Part shown: in pieces, positions 38,667 through 47,122 of the stretch
Position numbering within the stretch: position 1 is the stretch's first letter
Layout of the letters: each line of letters begins with the position of its first letter
Source: a virus
Virus record (IMG/VR): IMGVR_UViG_3300033149_003144
Span: 1-47,122 of that record
Direction: 5' to 3' (one strand)
Length of the DNA: 47,122 nucleotides
Translations under genes and position numbers: made by a program
Notes under the pieces: model-generated
Database searches by the model: none
What the model saw: the letters and a program-made list of their open reading frames with translations, nothing else
Told to the model about the DNA's origin: nothing

Positions 38667-41600
38667 TGCATCGTGGGTGGCTTTGAAAGTGTGCCTTCAC
38701 CCGGGTGTTCGTCACGATATCAGCAGCGTGCTCTCCGTCTACCGTGTCTGCATCAGAGACTTGGGATGTTATGTCACCGCCAGGGTGGGTATGGCTTGAG
38801 GGGGGATATGTAGATGGCGTATTGGTTACATTGTCCCAGTGGACCGCACCTCCTCCGCCCGACGTGTTTAATTCTGCTTCCGTGTAATATCTATCGTCAT
38901 GAATATGAGAGGCCGAGGCAAAATCTGAAGCGTGGCTACCGTCTACAGTATCCGCATCTATATTTAAGGCATCGTGGGTAGTCTTATCGTGGTCCGATAA
39001 AATGTTGGCGATAGTATCCGGAAAATGGGCCTTTACTCTAGCATCTGTCACAATGTTAGCGGCGTGCTCTCCATCAACAGTATCGGCATCTATTCCCAGC
39101 GCGTCATGAAGAGCTTTTGTGTGATCAACTTTTTTCAAAAAGATGTCGCTTAAAACTTCAATATTGGACGGGATTTCCCAACGACTGCCAGAGACGCCTT
39201 GATAGTAGATTTTAACCGTTGGGGCATTGCCACTTCCGCTTACAGAAGCATAGATTTTCCCCACAATTCGTGAACCGCTATCGGGAGTATAATCGGAGTC
39301 TAAAGCTAACGGGATTATATAGCTTGTTTTTACGCCGGTGTCCAATTCATTGCTTTCTGAAGAGGTAGCTATTAAGGCTTCTGAATCATCGGTTTTCCTT
39401 TCATATAGCTTCCAATAAAGCCTTAAGGTTTTTGTTCCGCTAGTTTTCTCGGCAAAGATAAACCAATCATATATTCCTCTAAGCAGTTTTGACGGTGCCT
39501 CTCCAACATCTGAAATCCATGTTCCAAGGAGTTCGTCATCAACTACGTCTGTTTCTTCAATATATGTTTCTGAATCAGCAGAGGGAGTCAAAGAGCAAAT
39601 TTTATAGCCCGTATCCCCATCTGTATCATCAGTCATATAGTAAGTTACCCCAATAGCCGAAACCGCCCAATCAACATAGCCCTTGTTTACAAACTCGGTC
39701 AAATCAGAAAAGGCATCATACTCTTGATCGAGAAGCGGTATGCCATTTGAAACGGTTTGGGGTGTAGTTTGATCAAGAAGAAGTACATCATTGGGATCAG
39801 CACAGTTAGTATCTATATACGCCTTTACTGACTGCTGAGTCGGCACGTGAACATCTGAATCCGATGCCATATCATCTTCGTCAATCACATCGCAACTATC
39901 AACCTTATCAGCATTCAAATTTGTACAAAGCGTGGTTGAGCTTACAGTCAATGGCATGGTTCCCGTGGCAACGTCGGAAATAAAGCGTGTGGCTTGAATG
40001 TAATAGTTGCCAGCGTCCCAATTGCCAGTAAGAGCCCTTGCCCCGCTTGCAAGAAGATAGTGTGTGTGATCGTCGTCTGAAAGCCCTTGTAAGAACCCGT
40101 GATCAATGCCGCTAAAATTTATGGTAATATGCTTTGATTGTGACCTAGTAAAAAACTTAGGGCTTAGATAATCTGGTTCCCCAGAAGCACCAACCTTCAC
40201 AAGCTCATCTGTTGCAGATGTTACAGACTCCAGGTGTCCTACAATACCATTAATGCGCTCTTTAAAATGCTCAAGAACGCGGCGTAATTTATCGTCTTTT
40301 GGACGATAACCCTGTGATCTAGTGGGCGACCAGAAGCGTACACCGTCAGGTGCAATCCTGTAATGAACCGTAATTCCGGCTATAATAAGCCCTGCAATAG
40401 AAGTACCGCTAAACCTTAAGCGAATATGTTGCCCAACAACATTTACCCTGTAGTTTTCGCTGAATAACTGATATTTTCCTCCCCAAATATCTCCTGGTGT
40501 TTCAGCTGACCCAACAACATTTCCGCCCTGAACATTAAAGCTGTCTATGCCAGCAACAAAATCAGAATCTAAATAAAAAGTATGCGCTGATAAATTGTCT
40601 GTTGATCCGTAAGACAAATTAATAAAGCGAACTGTTTTGGCAAGCGAGTCTGGTGTTCCTAGCGGAGACCATCCAGATATATAAGAAACTTGTATACTAT
40701 TGCCATCATCATCTGCACCACTATCAAGGTTATAAACAAACCCATCTGAAGCACCGGCCATTAACTTCATGTTGCCCTTAGAGTCTGTATATGTACCTAA
40801 ACAAGTTAGCGTATGATCATCATATTCATGATATGTCCAGGCGACAAGCTCTTTTTCAGTATCCATCTGCTTTAGGCCGGATTCGGAATAAATGTTTGAA
40901 ATAAAGTGCCCAACCATTACAATATCATCAAGCGAGTCTGTATTCAGCAGGAAATGAAATTGATTTTTTTCTGGATAATAAGCACACGAATATGACGTAG
41001 AGCTTGAGGAATTGAAATTTTTATCCTCAACCAAGTATCCCTTTTTAATCAGCGTATTTACTTTTTCGGATATATTTATCAAATTGTGTCCATCAAACGA
41101 CATCCAGCCCTCTTCGGACAAAAAGATAACTTTATCTCGAAATTCTAAAATAGCCCACGGAGCAATACACCCAACACCAACAGAGATATAATATAAAGCC
41201 TCAAACTCGCCCTCAATAACCCCTATCTTGTTTCTCTTAAACATAACAAAATAATCACCAAAAGCAGCACAGCCGGTGATTTCTTCGCCGTCCTCCCTAT
41301 CAAAATATTGATAATTTGAAGATGGACAAGCTTCGGGGATACCGCTCTTGCTAAAGACTACTAATGAACCACCATCAGCTTCTGTTGGATTGTTTACATA
41401 AAACATACGATCCTTGTACAGCTTTAAAAATTTAGTCTTCTTTGGGGGACGAGTATTATTACGCTCCATGGTAGTTGTCAGATCATTATCATCCGTGGTG
41501 TCATCATATGTAGTTGTAGTAGCCCCGGGGTTGGCAAGCTCTGTCACCTTAAATCCAATTGTGGAGTCCGCATCTTCTCCATACAGATTTAGCGTGCGAT

Positions 41601-42807
41601 ACAGAACAATCTTATTAACATCTGTATCGGCGGTACCGGTAACAGTTATCCGTACCGTTTCGGCGGTTTGATACGTAAAAAGAATCTCCGTATTATTATC
41701 TGGTGCATTACGAAATGTTAAAGCTACAGCACCGGTATCATAATCAATTGTCCCAGAACTAATTTGATCTCCCTCAAGATTTCCATTTCCATCATCAGCA
41801 CCAGTATATTCTTGACCGCTAATCACATATGTAAACTCTACGCTTTCTTTCTTGATAGATTCGCTGGATAACGTCAGCGAGCTACCAGAAAATGATTTTG
41901 TACTCCCGTCTCCATCATAAATATTTTCATCTTCGTAGGTCTGCCCTGCAACGTGTTCGTCACTTACAGTAGATGGGTTGCTCTCAAGACGCGGCAGAGT
42001 TTCATACTCTAGATAGACCTCATTATCGCTACCGAGAACATCGCAAATTTGTTTGTCATACAAATCGGTTGAACTGGCACTAGCTGATCCCCAAAGTGTA
42101 CAAGACCATCCGGTTAAACCATCAATATATGCCTGTAATTCAGTTAGGGTGTCATAGCTAGCATTACTTAGATCAATATTCCACGTTTGTCCCCCAGTAC
42201 CATTGTGAACAAGAATAAGCGTATCCCCTTCTTTTTTTAACGTAGCCTCTGTGGCATCGCCAGAATCACAATAAATCGAAATACCATCCCTGTCTCTAAG
42301 ATAAGTAATCCAATACTTGTATTTACCAGAAATACCAGATGAATTTGCAGCCTGCTTTGCAACAGAGGGTTTTACTGTCGGCGGGTCAATACCAAGTGCT
42401 GAGACAGCGGTATTCCACAGCTTGAAATTATCGTCATCTCCGTTGGCCGAAATACACATGCCACGATGGGTGGCATAGCTATTCTTTGATCCAGAAGTAA
42501 GGGCGCTTTTTAGTGCATGCCAAGCGCCACTATAATATGCCTTGACAGAAGTATCAATCCCAACAAGTATATAGTTAGTGCCGTTTGGTGCCTTATATTC
42601 ATACAGCGAATGTACATCAGTTGAAGAAACGGCCGCTGTTGGATATTTCTTAGAAATTCCACCGCGTTTTTCTAGTCCTTGTCGTACTAAGTTGAAGTTT
42701 TTTAACTCAAATGATTCCCTTGGGTCAAGGCGATGCGGCGGGACAGACCAATTCATCCCCAAAGAAAAGTCTGTTATTTCAAAATAACGCGGAGCTATTT
42801 TAAGCAA
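38641..42807 (-). CDS. Repeat-rich tail protein, N-terminal part
   Basis: 1388 aa. The N-terminal 600-700 residues form a large virion domain with beta-rich modules (for example KYKYWITYLRDRDGISIYCD; RTLNLYGEDADSTIGFKVTE), followed by fibre repeats: KALHDALGIDADTVDGEH and DDRYYTEAELNTSGGGG. The frame ends abruptly in VKAHF followed by 14 residues unlike the repeat and a stop, while the +1 frame resumes the repeat. Start TTG 42807 with SD GAGGAT, overlapping the previous gene by 8 bp. Probably a tail nozzle/fibre fusion. Confidence 0.7.
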   Translation of the reverse strand: MLKIAPRYFEITDFSLGMNWSVPPHRLDPRESFELKNFNLVRQGLEKRGGISKKYPTAAVSSTDVHSLYEYKAPNGTNYILVGIDTSVKAYYSGAWHALKSALTSGSKNSYATHRGMCISANGDDDNFKLWNTAVSALGIDPPTVKPSVAKQAANSSGISGKYKYWITYLRDRDGISIYCDSGDATEATLKKEGDTLILVHNGTGGQTWNIDLSNASYDTLTELQAYIDGLTGWSCTLWGSASASSTDLYDKQICDVLGSDNEVYLEYETLPRLESNPSTVSDEHVAGQTYEDENIYDGDGSTKSFSGSSLTLSSESIKKESVEFTYVISGQEYTGADDGNGNLEGDQISSGTIDYDTGAVALTFRNAPDNNTEILFTYQTAETVRITVTGTADTDVNKIVLYRTLNLYGEDADSTIGFKVTELANPGATTTTYDDTTDDNDLTTTMERNNTRPPKKTKFLKLYKDRMFYVNNPTEADGGSLVVFSKSGIPEACPSSNYQYFDREDGEEITGCAAFGDYFVMFKRNKIGVIEGEFEALYYISVGVGCIAPWAILEFRDKVIFLSEEGWMSFDGHNLINISEKVNTLIKKGYLVEDKNFNSSSSTSYSCAYYPEKNQFHFLLNTDSLDDIVMVGHFISNIYSESGLKQMDTEKELVAWTYHEYDDHTLTCLGTYTDSKGNMKLMAGASDGFVYNLDSGADDDGNSIQVSYISGWSPLGTPDSLAKTVRFINLSYGSTDNLSAHTFYLDSDFVAGIDSFNVQGGNVVGSAETPGDIWGGKYQLFSENYRVNVVGQHIRLRFSGTSIAGLIIAGITVHYRIAPDGVRFWSPTRSQGYRPKDDKLRRVLEHFKERINGIVGHLESVTSATDELVKVGASGEPDYLSPKFFTRSQSKHITINFSGIDHGFLQGLSDDDHTHYLLASGARALTGNWDAGNYYIQATRFISDVATGTMPLTVSSTTLCTNLNADKVDSCDVIDEDDMASDSDVHVPTQQSVKAYIDTNCADPNDVLLLDQTTPQTVSNGIPLLDQEYDAFSDLTEFVNKGYVDWAVSAIGVTYYMTDDTDGDTGYKICSLTPSADSETYIEETDVVDDELLGTWISDVGEAPSKLLRGIYDWFIFAEKTSGTKTLRLYWKLYERKTDDSEALIATSSESNELDTGVKTSYIIPLALDSDYTPDSGSRIVGKIYASVSGSGNAPTVKIYYQGVSGSRWEIPSNIEVLSDIFLKKVDHTKALHDALGIDADTVDGEHAANIVTDARVKAHFPDTIANILSDHDKTTHDALNIDADTVDGSHASDFASASHIHDDRYYTEAELNTSGGGGAVHWDNVTNTPSTYPPSSHTHPGGDITSQVSDADTVDGEHAADIVTNTRVKAHFQSHPRCIGNRCGHC

Positions 42808-43429
42808 AGCTATCCTCTTCGGAATAATCTGGAAATACGTTTACATGTTCAATACTCGAAAGCTCGAAATCATTATATATATTCTGCTCGTATTCACGCT
42901 TCAATGCCATGAGGCCAGCAGAGTCATATTTGTCCTTTTGCAGGGCAAGCAAGGCGGCTTGAATACCAATAAGTGGACACATGGCATCAGGAAATTCAGT
43001 AACAGCATCTAGTATTGGCATGTAATGAATTTGTCCAAAATCACTATCTGAACCACTTGGTTCTGGTGTTACGTAAATTTTATTGTTTTTATATGTCCAT
43101 CCAATTACATCTCCAGCATCATAATCTGCGTATTTCCAAAGCTCTGTTCTGGGAATATAGCGTAATTTGTCACCGTCTTCCGTAACAACAACCTGTGCTA
43201 CGCGATAACAATTAGACGGTAAATCATATACTCTTGTTCCAGCAGTAACCGCAAAATCTTCCCAGTCTCCATAAATTGGATAAAGCTGATATATATATTT
43301 ACTCAAAAGCGTGGACATTGCGGCTTTCTTGTAAAGCGTTATTTCCGCAGCGGCCCAATACTTTGCAGAGCTATATTCATTCAAAAGGCTTTGTATAAAA
43401 TTGGTAACATCGTCATCAGTCCAGGCCAT
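42800..43429 (-). CDS. Head-tail connector/adaptor-like protein
   Basis: 209 aa, mixed helical N-terminus (DVTNFIQSLLNEY; YKKAAMSTLLSKY) and strand-rich centre. Position after the capsid gene and before the tail/fibre gene, as well as size, match the head completion adaptor of podoviruses (gp4/tubular A-like). No specific motif, so function is inferred. ATG with SD GGAGG. Confidence 0.55.
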   Translation of the reverse strand: MAWTDDDVTNFIQSLLNEYSSAKYWAAAEITLYKKAAMSTLLSKYIYQLYPIYGDWEDFAVTAGTRVYDLPSNCYRVAQVVVTEDGDKLRYIPRTELWKYADYDAGDVIGWTYKNNKIYVTPEPSGSDSDFGQIHYMPILDAVTEFPDAMCPLIGIQAALLALQKDKYDSAGLMALKREYEQNIYNDFELSSIEHVNVFPDYSEEDSFA

Positions 43430-43430
43430 A

Positions 43431-43901
43431 TTATTTTCCTCCTAACACTACTGTTGGCTCTCTATAGCGATGCCAAATACACTTTGCCGCATAACGATGC
43501 AAATACCAATCTTCCTGTTCATTTTTTTCTTCTAGGTCGCTGTTATGCTGATCAATCTTTGCCAAAAGTTTTTTGGCATTCCGAGCATGATATAGACCCT
43601 CTTTGACGGCGTGAACCGCACGCATATCAAGGCTTAGATAGCCAATATCCTGCCCGATTTCATTTTCCCTAGTGATGGTCAAAATGTGCCCAGAATTAAA
43701 TTTCCACGTATCAAGCCTTCGATCAATCGGAAACAAGCGCATCCACTTACGGATGAGCCAGCGCCCAAATGGATCAATGACCTTTAGACTAACACCATCT
43801 GGGTCATCCAAGACAATCACGCGTGGATGCGGATCAAAGACCGCAAAATAATCGGGATGCACTAAACGCAATTCTCGCTGAATATATCTAGGTGCCAACA
43901 T
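43431..43901 (-). CDS. Unknown virion-associated protein
   Basis: 156 aa, basic/aromatic and predicted alpha/beta (YFAVFDPHPRVIVLDDPDG, FGRWLIRKWMRLF). ATG with SD GGGGGATT directly after the post-capsid terminator. Ends 2 bp before the connector start. Possibly a head completion or internal protein. Function unknown. Confidence 0.65.
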   Translation of the reverse strand: MLAPRYIQRELRLVHPDYFAVFDPHPRVIVLDDPDGVSLKVIDPFGRWLIRKWMRLFPIDRRLDTWKFNSGHILTITRENEIGQDIGYLSLDMRAVHAVKEGLYHARNAKKLLAKIDQHNSDLEEKNEQEDWYLHRYAAKCIWHRYREPTVVLGGK

Positions 43902-43911
43902 TTAATCCCCC

Positions 43912-43952
43912 AAAAAGGGGAGAGCGGGGCTGGAAAACCAGACCCCACTCTC
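43912..43952 (-). terminator. Intrinsic terminator after the major capsid gene
   Basis: On the minus strand GAGAGTGGGGTCTGG pairs with CCAGCCCCGCTCTC around TTTT (one or two mismatches), followed by CCCCTTTTTGG. It likely lets capsid be made in excess by reducing transcription of downstream genes. Confidence 0.8.
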
Positions 43953-43983
43953 GTGTTTATGGAAAACCAGCGCCGGGCTTCTA

Positions 43984-45228
43984 TTAAGAAGTTGTCAGGC
44001 CAGTCAGTTTTCCATGAGCATTACGACAATCGGTTCCGATGTTTCCGTACATCTTGAACCAGGCTTCGTATGCATCATACCCAGCTACGGGCTTAACAAT
44101 ACCACCGCCCTTGTTGTCCCACACCAGTTTCTTCAGTGTGTAGAATTTGATATGGGGCAGGGAAACGACATAAAAATAACCCGTGGGGCAATTTTTGTGC
44201 ACCATAATGGGTAGCTCAACATTTCCGCCAATGTACTTAATGGCCTTCCACCCAGCTTTTAAGTCCATGGTCTGAATCAAACGATCAGATTGCATGATCT
44301 CGATAAGCTTGTTGCGGAGAGCATAAGTTGTAATGGCAAGGTTAGGCTTTTCTCCGTCCGTCCTCTTCTCAATAGAATCAAGAAGCTCCTGAATAACAGT
44401 CTCAGAAATTACCTGAGAAGTACTATCAACATAGGACTGCCATGTGGGTTCTGCAGAGGCATCAATGCCCTCAAAATCAGAGGCAGATACATGGGTTGAA
44501 GGAGAAGGCCCGTTACCTGTGTCAACGATTCCGTCAAGCCCCATCATTTCACCGATGTTTCCAGGTGTAGTACTGAAAACATCTTCACGATAAAGCTGGT
44601 CACCATCAGCAAGGTCAGAGATTCCAGTTGAAGCACTCATTGTTAGCGTGTTGCCGGAAATCGAAGAAATCTCCAGCGAATCAACATGCTGAGTGCTGTC
44701 GGCATCGTCATAACCGTCAATGGTCATACCCGCCCGGAATAATCTAGCAACGCTAGCCTCGGTGATTCCGAAGGGGTTATCAACCGTAATGGTTGATCCG
44801 GAGGTTGACGCAACGTGCCCAAGCACACCGTCACCACGTCCAAGGCTCTGCCTATCTACGTCCAGGGCGAAAGCGTTGCTGACACCCTTTGTTTCAGCGG
44901 TAACAATGTCTACCCATCCGCCCCTATTTTTCGCAGACTCAATGGCAAAGCCATCCACCTGAATACGCCCGTAATTGCGTTTCATGTAGATATAAGCCTG
45001 GTCATAGGTGTTCTTTTTTGCGGTCGGGAGAGCATAGTTATTGGCAACGCGAGCGCCAACAGCTTCCGTGAAAGCGGTCATCACGGGGATGACAATCCGC
45101 TTACCATAGACGCCCTTAGTGAGTTTCTTAATCTGAGCCCACCAAGGAGCCTTTTTATAGACCTGGTTAACAATGGCAGGGGCATAGAATTCTTTAAGAA
45201 TATCCTGAATGTATTGGAATTCCTGCAC
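43984..45228 (-). CDS. Major capsid protein
   Basis: About 414 aa. N-terminal helix (VQEFQYIQDILKEFYAPAIV), then FTEAVGARVANNYALPTAKK, GFAIESAKNRGGWVDI, and a C-terminal region with MVHKNCPTGYFYVV, the pattern of HK97-fold capsids of P22-like/podovirus type. Assembles the icosahedral shell. I start it at GTG 45228, where SD GGAG lies 6 bases upstream; the longer TTG at 45240 has poor upstream sequence. Neighbours: scaffold upstream, terminator downstream. Confidence 0.85.
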   Translation of the reverse strand: MQEFQYIQDILKEFYAPAIVNQVYKKAPWWAQIKKLTKGVYGKRIVIPVMTAFTEAVGARVANNYALPTAKKNTYDQAYIYMKRNYGRIQVDGFAIESAKNRGGWVDIVTAETKGVSNAFALDVDRQSLGRGDGVLGHVASTSGSTITVDNPFGITEASVARLFRAGMTIDGYDDADSTQHVDSLEISSISGNTLTMSASTGISDLADGDQLYREDVFSTTPGNIGEMMGLDGIVDTGNGPSPSTHVSASDFEGIDASAEPTWQSYVDSTSQVISETVIQELLDSIEKRTDGEKPNLAITTYALRNKLIEIMQSDRLIQTMDLKAGWKAIKYIGGNVELPIMVHKNCPTGYFYVVSLPHIKFYTLKKLVWDNKGGGIVKPVAGYDAYEAWFKMYGNIGTDCRNAHGKLTGLTTS

Positions 45229-45253
45229 AGTTGTCTCCAAATGTATTCATGCC

Positions 45254-46342
45254 TTATACTTCCTCGTGTAATCTTTCCACCTCGTTGATGTAAGAACGAG
45301 CAAAGTCTTCGGCTGTGTCAAAATCATAGCTGATACCTGGGCGAAGCCGTTCCTTTACAGAGACCTTCTTTGAGGCCGAAGTCCTAGAGCGCCTCTGTGG
45401 AGCTCGCTTATTCTTTTCAAGTTTTGCCCTATAGTTCTTAATGGCCTGCTCTTCGAGTTCCCGCTTGGCTTGCGGGTTGCTTTCCAGAGCGGTCTTAATA
45501 AACTCTAGGCTAGAATAATAGCGATTACTAGCCTCCATCAAGGCTTCGAGACTGGCGTCTGGATATTGGGATTTAGCAGCCAACACTTCATCAACCACAG
45601 CCACTGGATACTCTTTCTTCAACTCCTTAATTTCACTCAACAACTGGTTAGCATATCCTTCTGCCTGGCTCTCCTGGACTCCCTTCTGCAACGTTTGCAC
45701 TTGCTTATAAAGGTCTGCGGACACCTCTTTCAGCGCCCGTACCTCATCCGAATCAAACTCGGTGGGCTTCAGTTGCGGGGGCAATGAAACATCATCTGTT
45801 GTCTTTTTCCCCGGCTGAACACCAGTTTGCTCCTGCTGTGCAAGTAGTTGCCGAACGGCAGCGGCACCACGCTCAACTAATTCTCTTTCGGTTTCAAGTT
45901 GCCGCCGCATACCAGCGGCTTCCTGCATAAGCTGATCTGCACGAATCCCCTTTTGCACATACTTGATGAGCTCTTGCTGATCAAGGTCTTTAATGGCATA
46001 TTCTTTGCCCTTGACCTTGGCTACAGCATCCTCGCCAACAATCGCAAGAATATCCTCACGAATTTTAGCATATGGGTCTTCTTCGTCAGCCTTTTCTTCA
46101 GAAGTTTCCTCTTCTGTTTCCTCTGTTTCTTCTTCATCCCCCTCGTCTACTTCTTCGGTTTCTTCAGCTTCTTCTTCGGCTCCTTTTTCTTCGGGGGCAT
46201 CCTCCATGTAGAGCTCGTCTTCATCGAGACGAAACTCTTCGTCTGAACCCTTGTCTTCTTCTTCGGATTCAGAAACCTGCTTGTCTGATGTTCCAGTATT
46301 CAGTTTTTCCTGGATTGCATCAAAATCAAAGTCATTGTCCAT
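45254..46342 (-). CDS. Scaffolding protein
   Basis: 362 aa, very acidic. The first 100 residues are Glu/Asp runs, followed by long coiled-coil helices (VERGAAAVRQLLAQQEQTGV; KEVSADLYKQVQTLQKGVQ) and a basic C-terminus (KRAPQRRSRTSASKKVS) that should bind the capsid. Typical of internal scaffolds that direct prohead assembly and exit. ATG with SD AAGGAG, 2 bp after the portal stop. Confidence 0.85.
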   Translation of the reverse strand: MDNDFDFDAIQEKLNTGTSDKQVSESEEEDKGSDEEFRLDEDELYMEDAPEEKGAEEEAEETEEVDEGDEEETEETEEETSEEKADEEDPYAKIREDILAIVGEDAVAKVKGKEYAIKDLDQQELIKYVQKGIRADQLMQEAAGMRRQLETERELVERGAAAVRQLLAQQEQTGVQPGKKTTDDVSLPPQLKPTEFDSDEVRALKEVSADLYKQVQTLQKGVQESQAEGYANQLLSEIKELKKEYPVAVVDEVLAAKSQYPDASLEALMEASNRYYSSLEFIKTALESNPQAKRELEEQAIKNYRAKLEKNKRAPQRRSRTSASKKVSVKERLRPGISYDFDTAEDFARSYINEVERLHEEV

Positions 46343-46344
46343 AA

Positions 46345-47122
46345 TTATTCTCCTTTGGTGGGCGCACTTTCCCTCTTGGACTCGGAGGCGGCGCTTGCAC
46401 CTCGCTGCTTGACGGCCTCGACAACAATGTCACCTTTGGTCTTCATCTTTTCAACCTCAATACGACCAGCTGTCTTGGCTTTTTCAAGCAGAGCTGCTCC
46501 CTGAGCTTTTGCCATTTCAGCCTGCACCATCATCTGAATCTGTTGCTCCATAGCGGCTTGCTGTGCCTGCTGGAGGCGCTCCTGGTGCCATTGCAAAAGC
46601 TGATTGAGAGCTTTCTTTTGAAATGGTGAAAATTTATCATACTTGGCACTAAGCCGAAGACGAGTATGAATCTTGAGGTGTATTTCATCCTCATCAACAT
46701 TTGAAACTAGGCCATCAATACCCGCTTCGGGGTTTCCAAATAAGACCTCTGGAGAAATATTCGGATTGCTTTCAATGACGGAATTTTCATGGTATGCTTT
46801 TCTTTCATGAAGTAATTCGTCTTGAAAAATCTTGGACTTATCATCAGGAAGCAGGCCCATTTCACGCAAGCGCATCAAAAATTCAACACGCAATGCCCTG
46901 CTTCTGGGAAGCCCACTTTGGCTCGTTACCCGTACATCTGTATTTCCACGCAGGTCTGACCCCCTAAATTTCATAACAGCATATGCGCCGTCTTCTCCAA
47001 TGTGTCGAATCAACCTGCTGGTTACATAATTATCTCGAACAATTCTCAACCCAAGCGACCATGCTTTGCCTATCGCTCTATTAATCGCCGATAAAAGCGG
47101 ATTGAGAACAATATCATCTTGC
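46345..47122 (-). CDS. Portal protein, C-terminal part
   Basis: This is the downstream part of the gene beginning at about 1472 once the circle is closed; bases 47009-47122 duplicate 1-114. The C-terminal half has a Gln-rich helical stretch (LLQWHQERLQQAQQ) and an Ala/Lys/Glu-rich coiled-coil-like tail, comparable to the helical barrel or tail of P22-type portals. The stop lies 2 bp before the scaffold start, so the two are probably translated from one late mRNA. The ATG at 47049 is an internal methionine, not the true start. Confidence 0.85.
   Translation of the reverse strand, partial: QDDIVLNPLLSAINRAIGKAWSLGLRIVRDNYVTSRLIRHIGEDGAYAVMKFRGSDLRGNTDVRVTSQSGLPRSRALRVEFLMRLREMGLLPDDKSKIFQDELLHERKAYHENSVIESNPNISPEVLFGNPEAGIDGLVSNVDEDEIHLKIHTRLRLSAKYDKFSPFQKKALNQLLQWHQERLQQAQQAAMEQQIQMMVQAEMAKAQGAALLEKAKTAGRIEVEKMKTKGDIVVEAVKQRGASAASESKRESAPTKGE
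47009..47122. repeat. Direct terminal repeat, right copy (circle junction)
   Basis: Exact copy of window positions 1-114. Joining the two ends restores an uninterrupted portal gene. Its length is typical of an assembler k-mer overlap, although a short physical terminal redundancy cannot be excluded from sequence alone. Confidence 0.97.

Noticed and set aside
36950-39120. Regularly spaced repeats that could suggest a CRISPR array or mobile repeat
   Set aside because: Units are about 420 bp (or short unevenly spaced protein repeats), in frame and coding, with related rather than unique spacers. They are fibre protein modules.
45899-46344. Plus-strand Ser/Phe-rich frames opposite the scaffold gene
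   Set aside because: They are complements of the Glu/Asp-rich scaffold coding sequence, which always yields long antisense frames.

Overview
This window is very probably a complete tailed-phage genome, assembled as a circle or circular permutation. The first 114 bases recur exactly as the last 114 (1-114 = 47009-47122), so the unique length is 47,008 bp. The portal gene reads through that junction. Evidence for a phage: terminase small and large subunits, portal, scaffold, major capsid protein, fibre proteins, a block of long internal-virion-like proteins, an M15 peptidase endolysin with holin-like proteins, and tightly packed small early genes. I see no tape-measure protein, tail sheath, integrase or lysogeny repressor. 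A P22-sized portal (about 711 aa) plus an ejection-protein block suggests a short-tailed (podovirus-like), probably lytic phage. Promoters are sigma70-like and Shine-Dalgarno (SD) sites are strong, so the host is a bacterium, but its identity and Gram type cannot be read from the sequence.

Layout. Two long convoys diverge from a 550-bp non-coding control region (7379-7928). Leftward (minus strand), the late convoy runs zinc-ribbon protein, TerS, TerL, structural proteins, a fibre-like protein, two tRNA genes, a membrane protein, and the portal across the circle junction. It continues with scaffold, major capsid protein, a terminator, connector-like protein, very long repeat-rich fibre genes (broken by a frame change), a TIM-barrel hydrolase-like protein, ejection proteins, endolysin and membrane/lysis genes, ending at 26022. 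Rightward (plus strand), the early convoy 7929-26013 is mostly small genes. Its first block ends in a terminator at 9177. A second block (9264-15937) contains paralogous membrane proteins and three enzymes typical of peptide or amide-bond synthesis: a COOH-NH2 ligase, a class II glutamine amidotransferase and an ATP-grasp ligase. A GT4-like glycosyltransferase follows on the opposite strand. A third block (17385-26013) holds a metallophosphoesterase, HNH proteins, a probable ssDNA-binding protein, a RecB/Cas4-like nuclease, a P-loop helicase-like ATPase, a DnaQ-like exonuclease and nucleotide-pool genes.

How it works together. Six promoters of one style (TTGACA, 18-bp spacer, TATAnT-like), on both strands, probably drive both convoys using host RNA polymerase. 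The 7.4-7.9 kb region shares a CTACTATTCCGAT-type element with 17.13 kb, where three 9-bp iterons and a long purine-only tract lie between divergent promoters; this is my best replication-origin candidate. The most interesting content is the amide-ligase cassette. It is terminated at its 3' end and bracketed by two copies of a short palindromic hairpin, and it may modify a host or virion peptide or make a peptide-like metabolite, perhaps with the adjacent glycosyltransferase.
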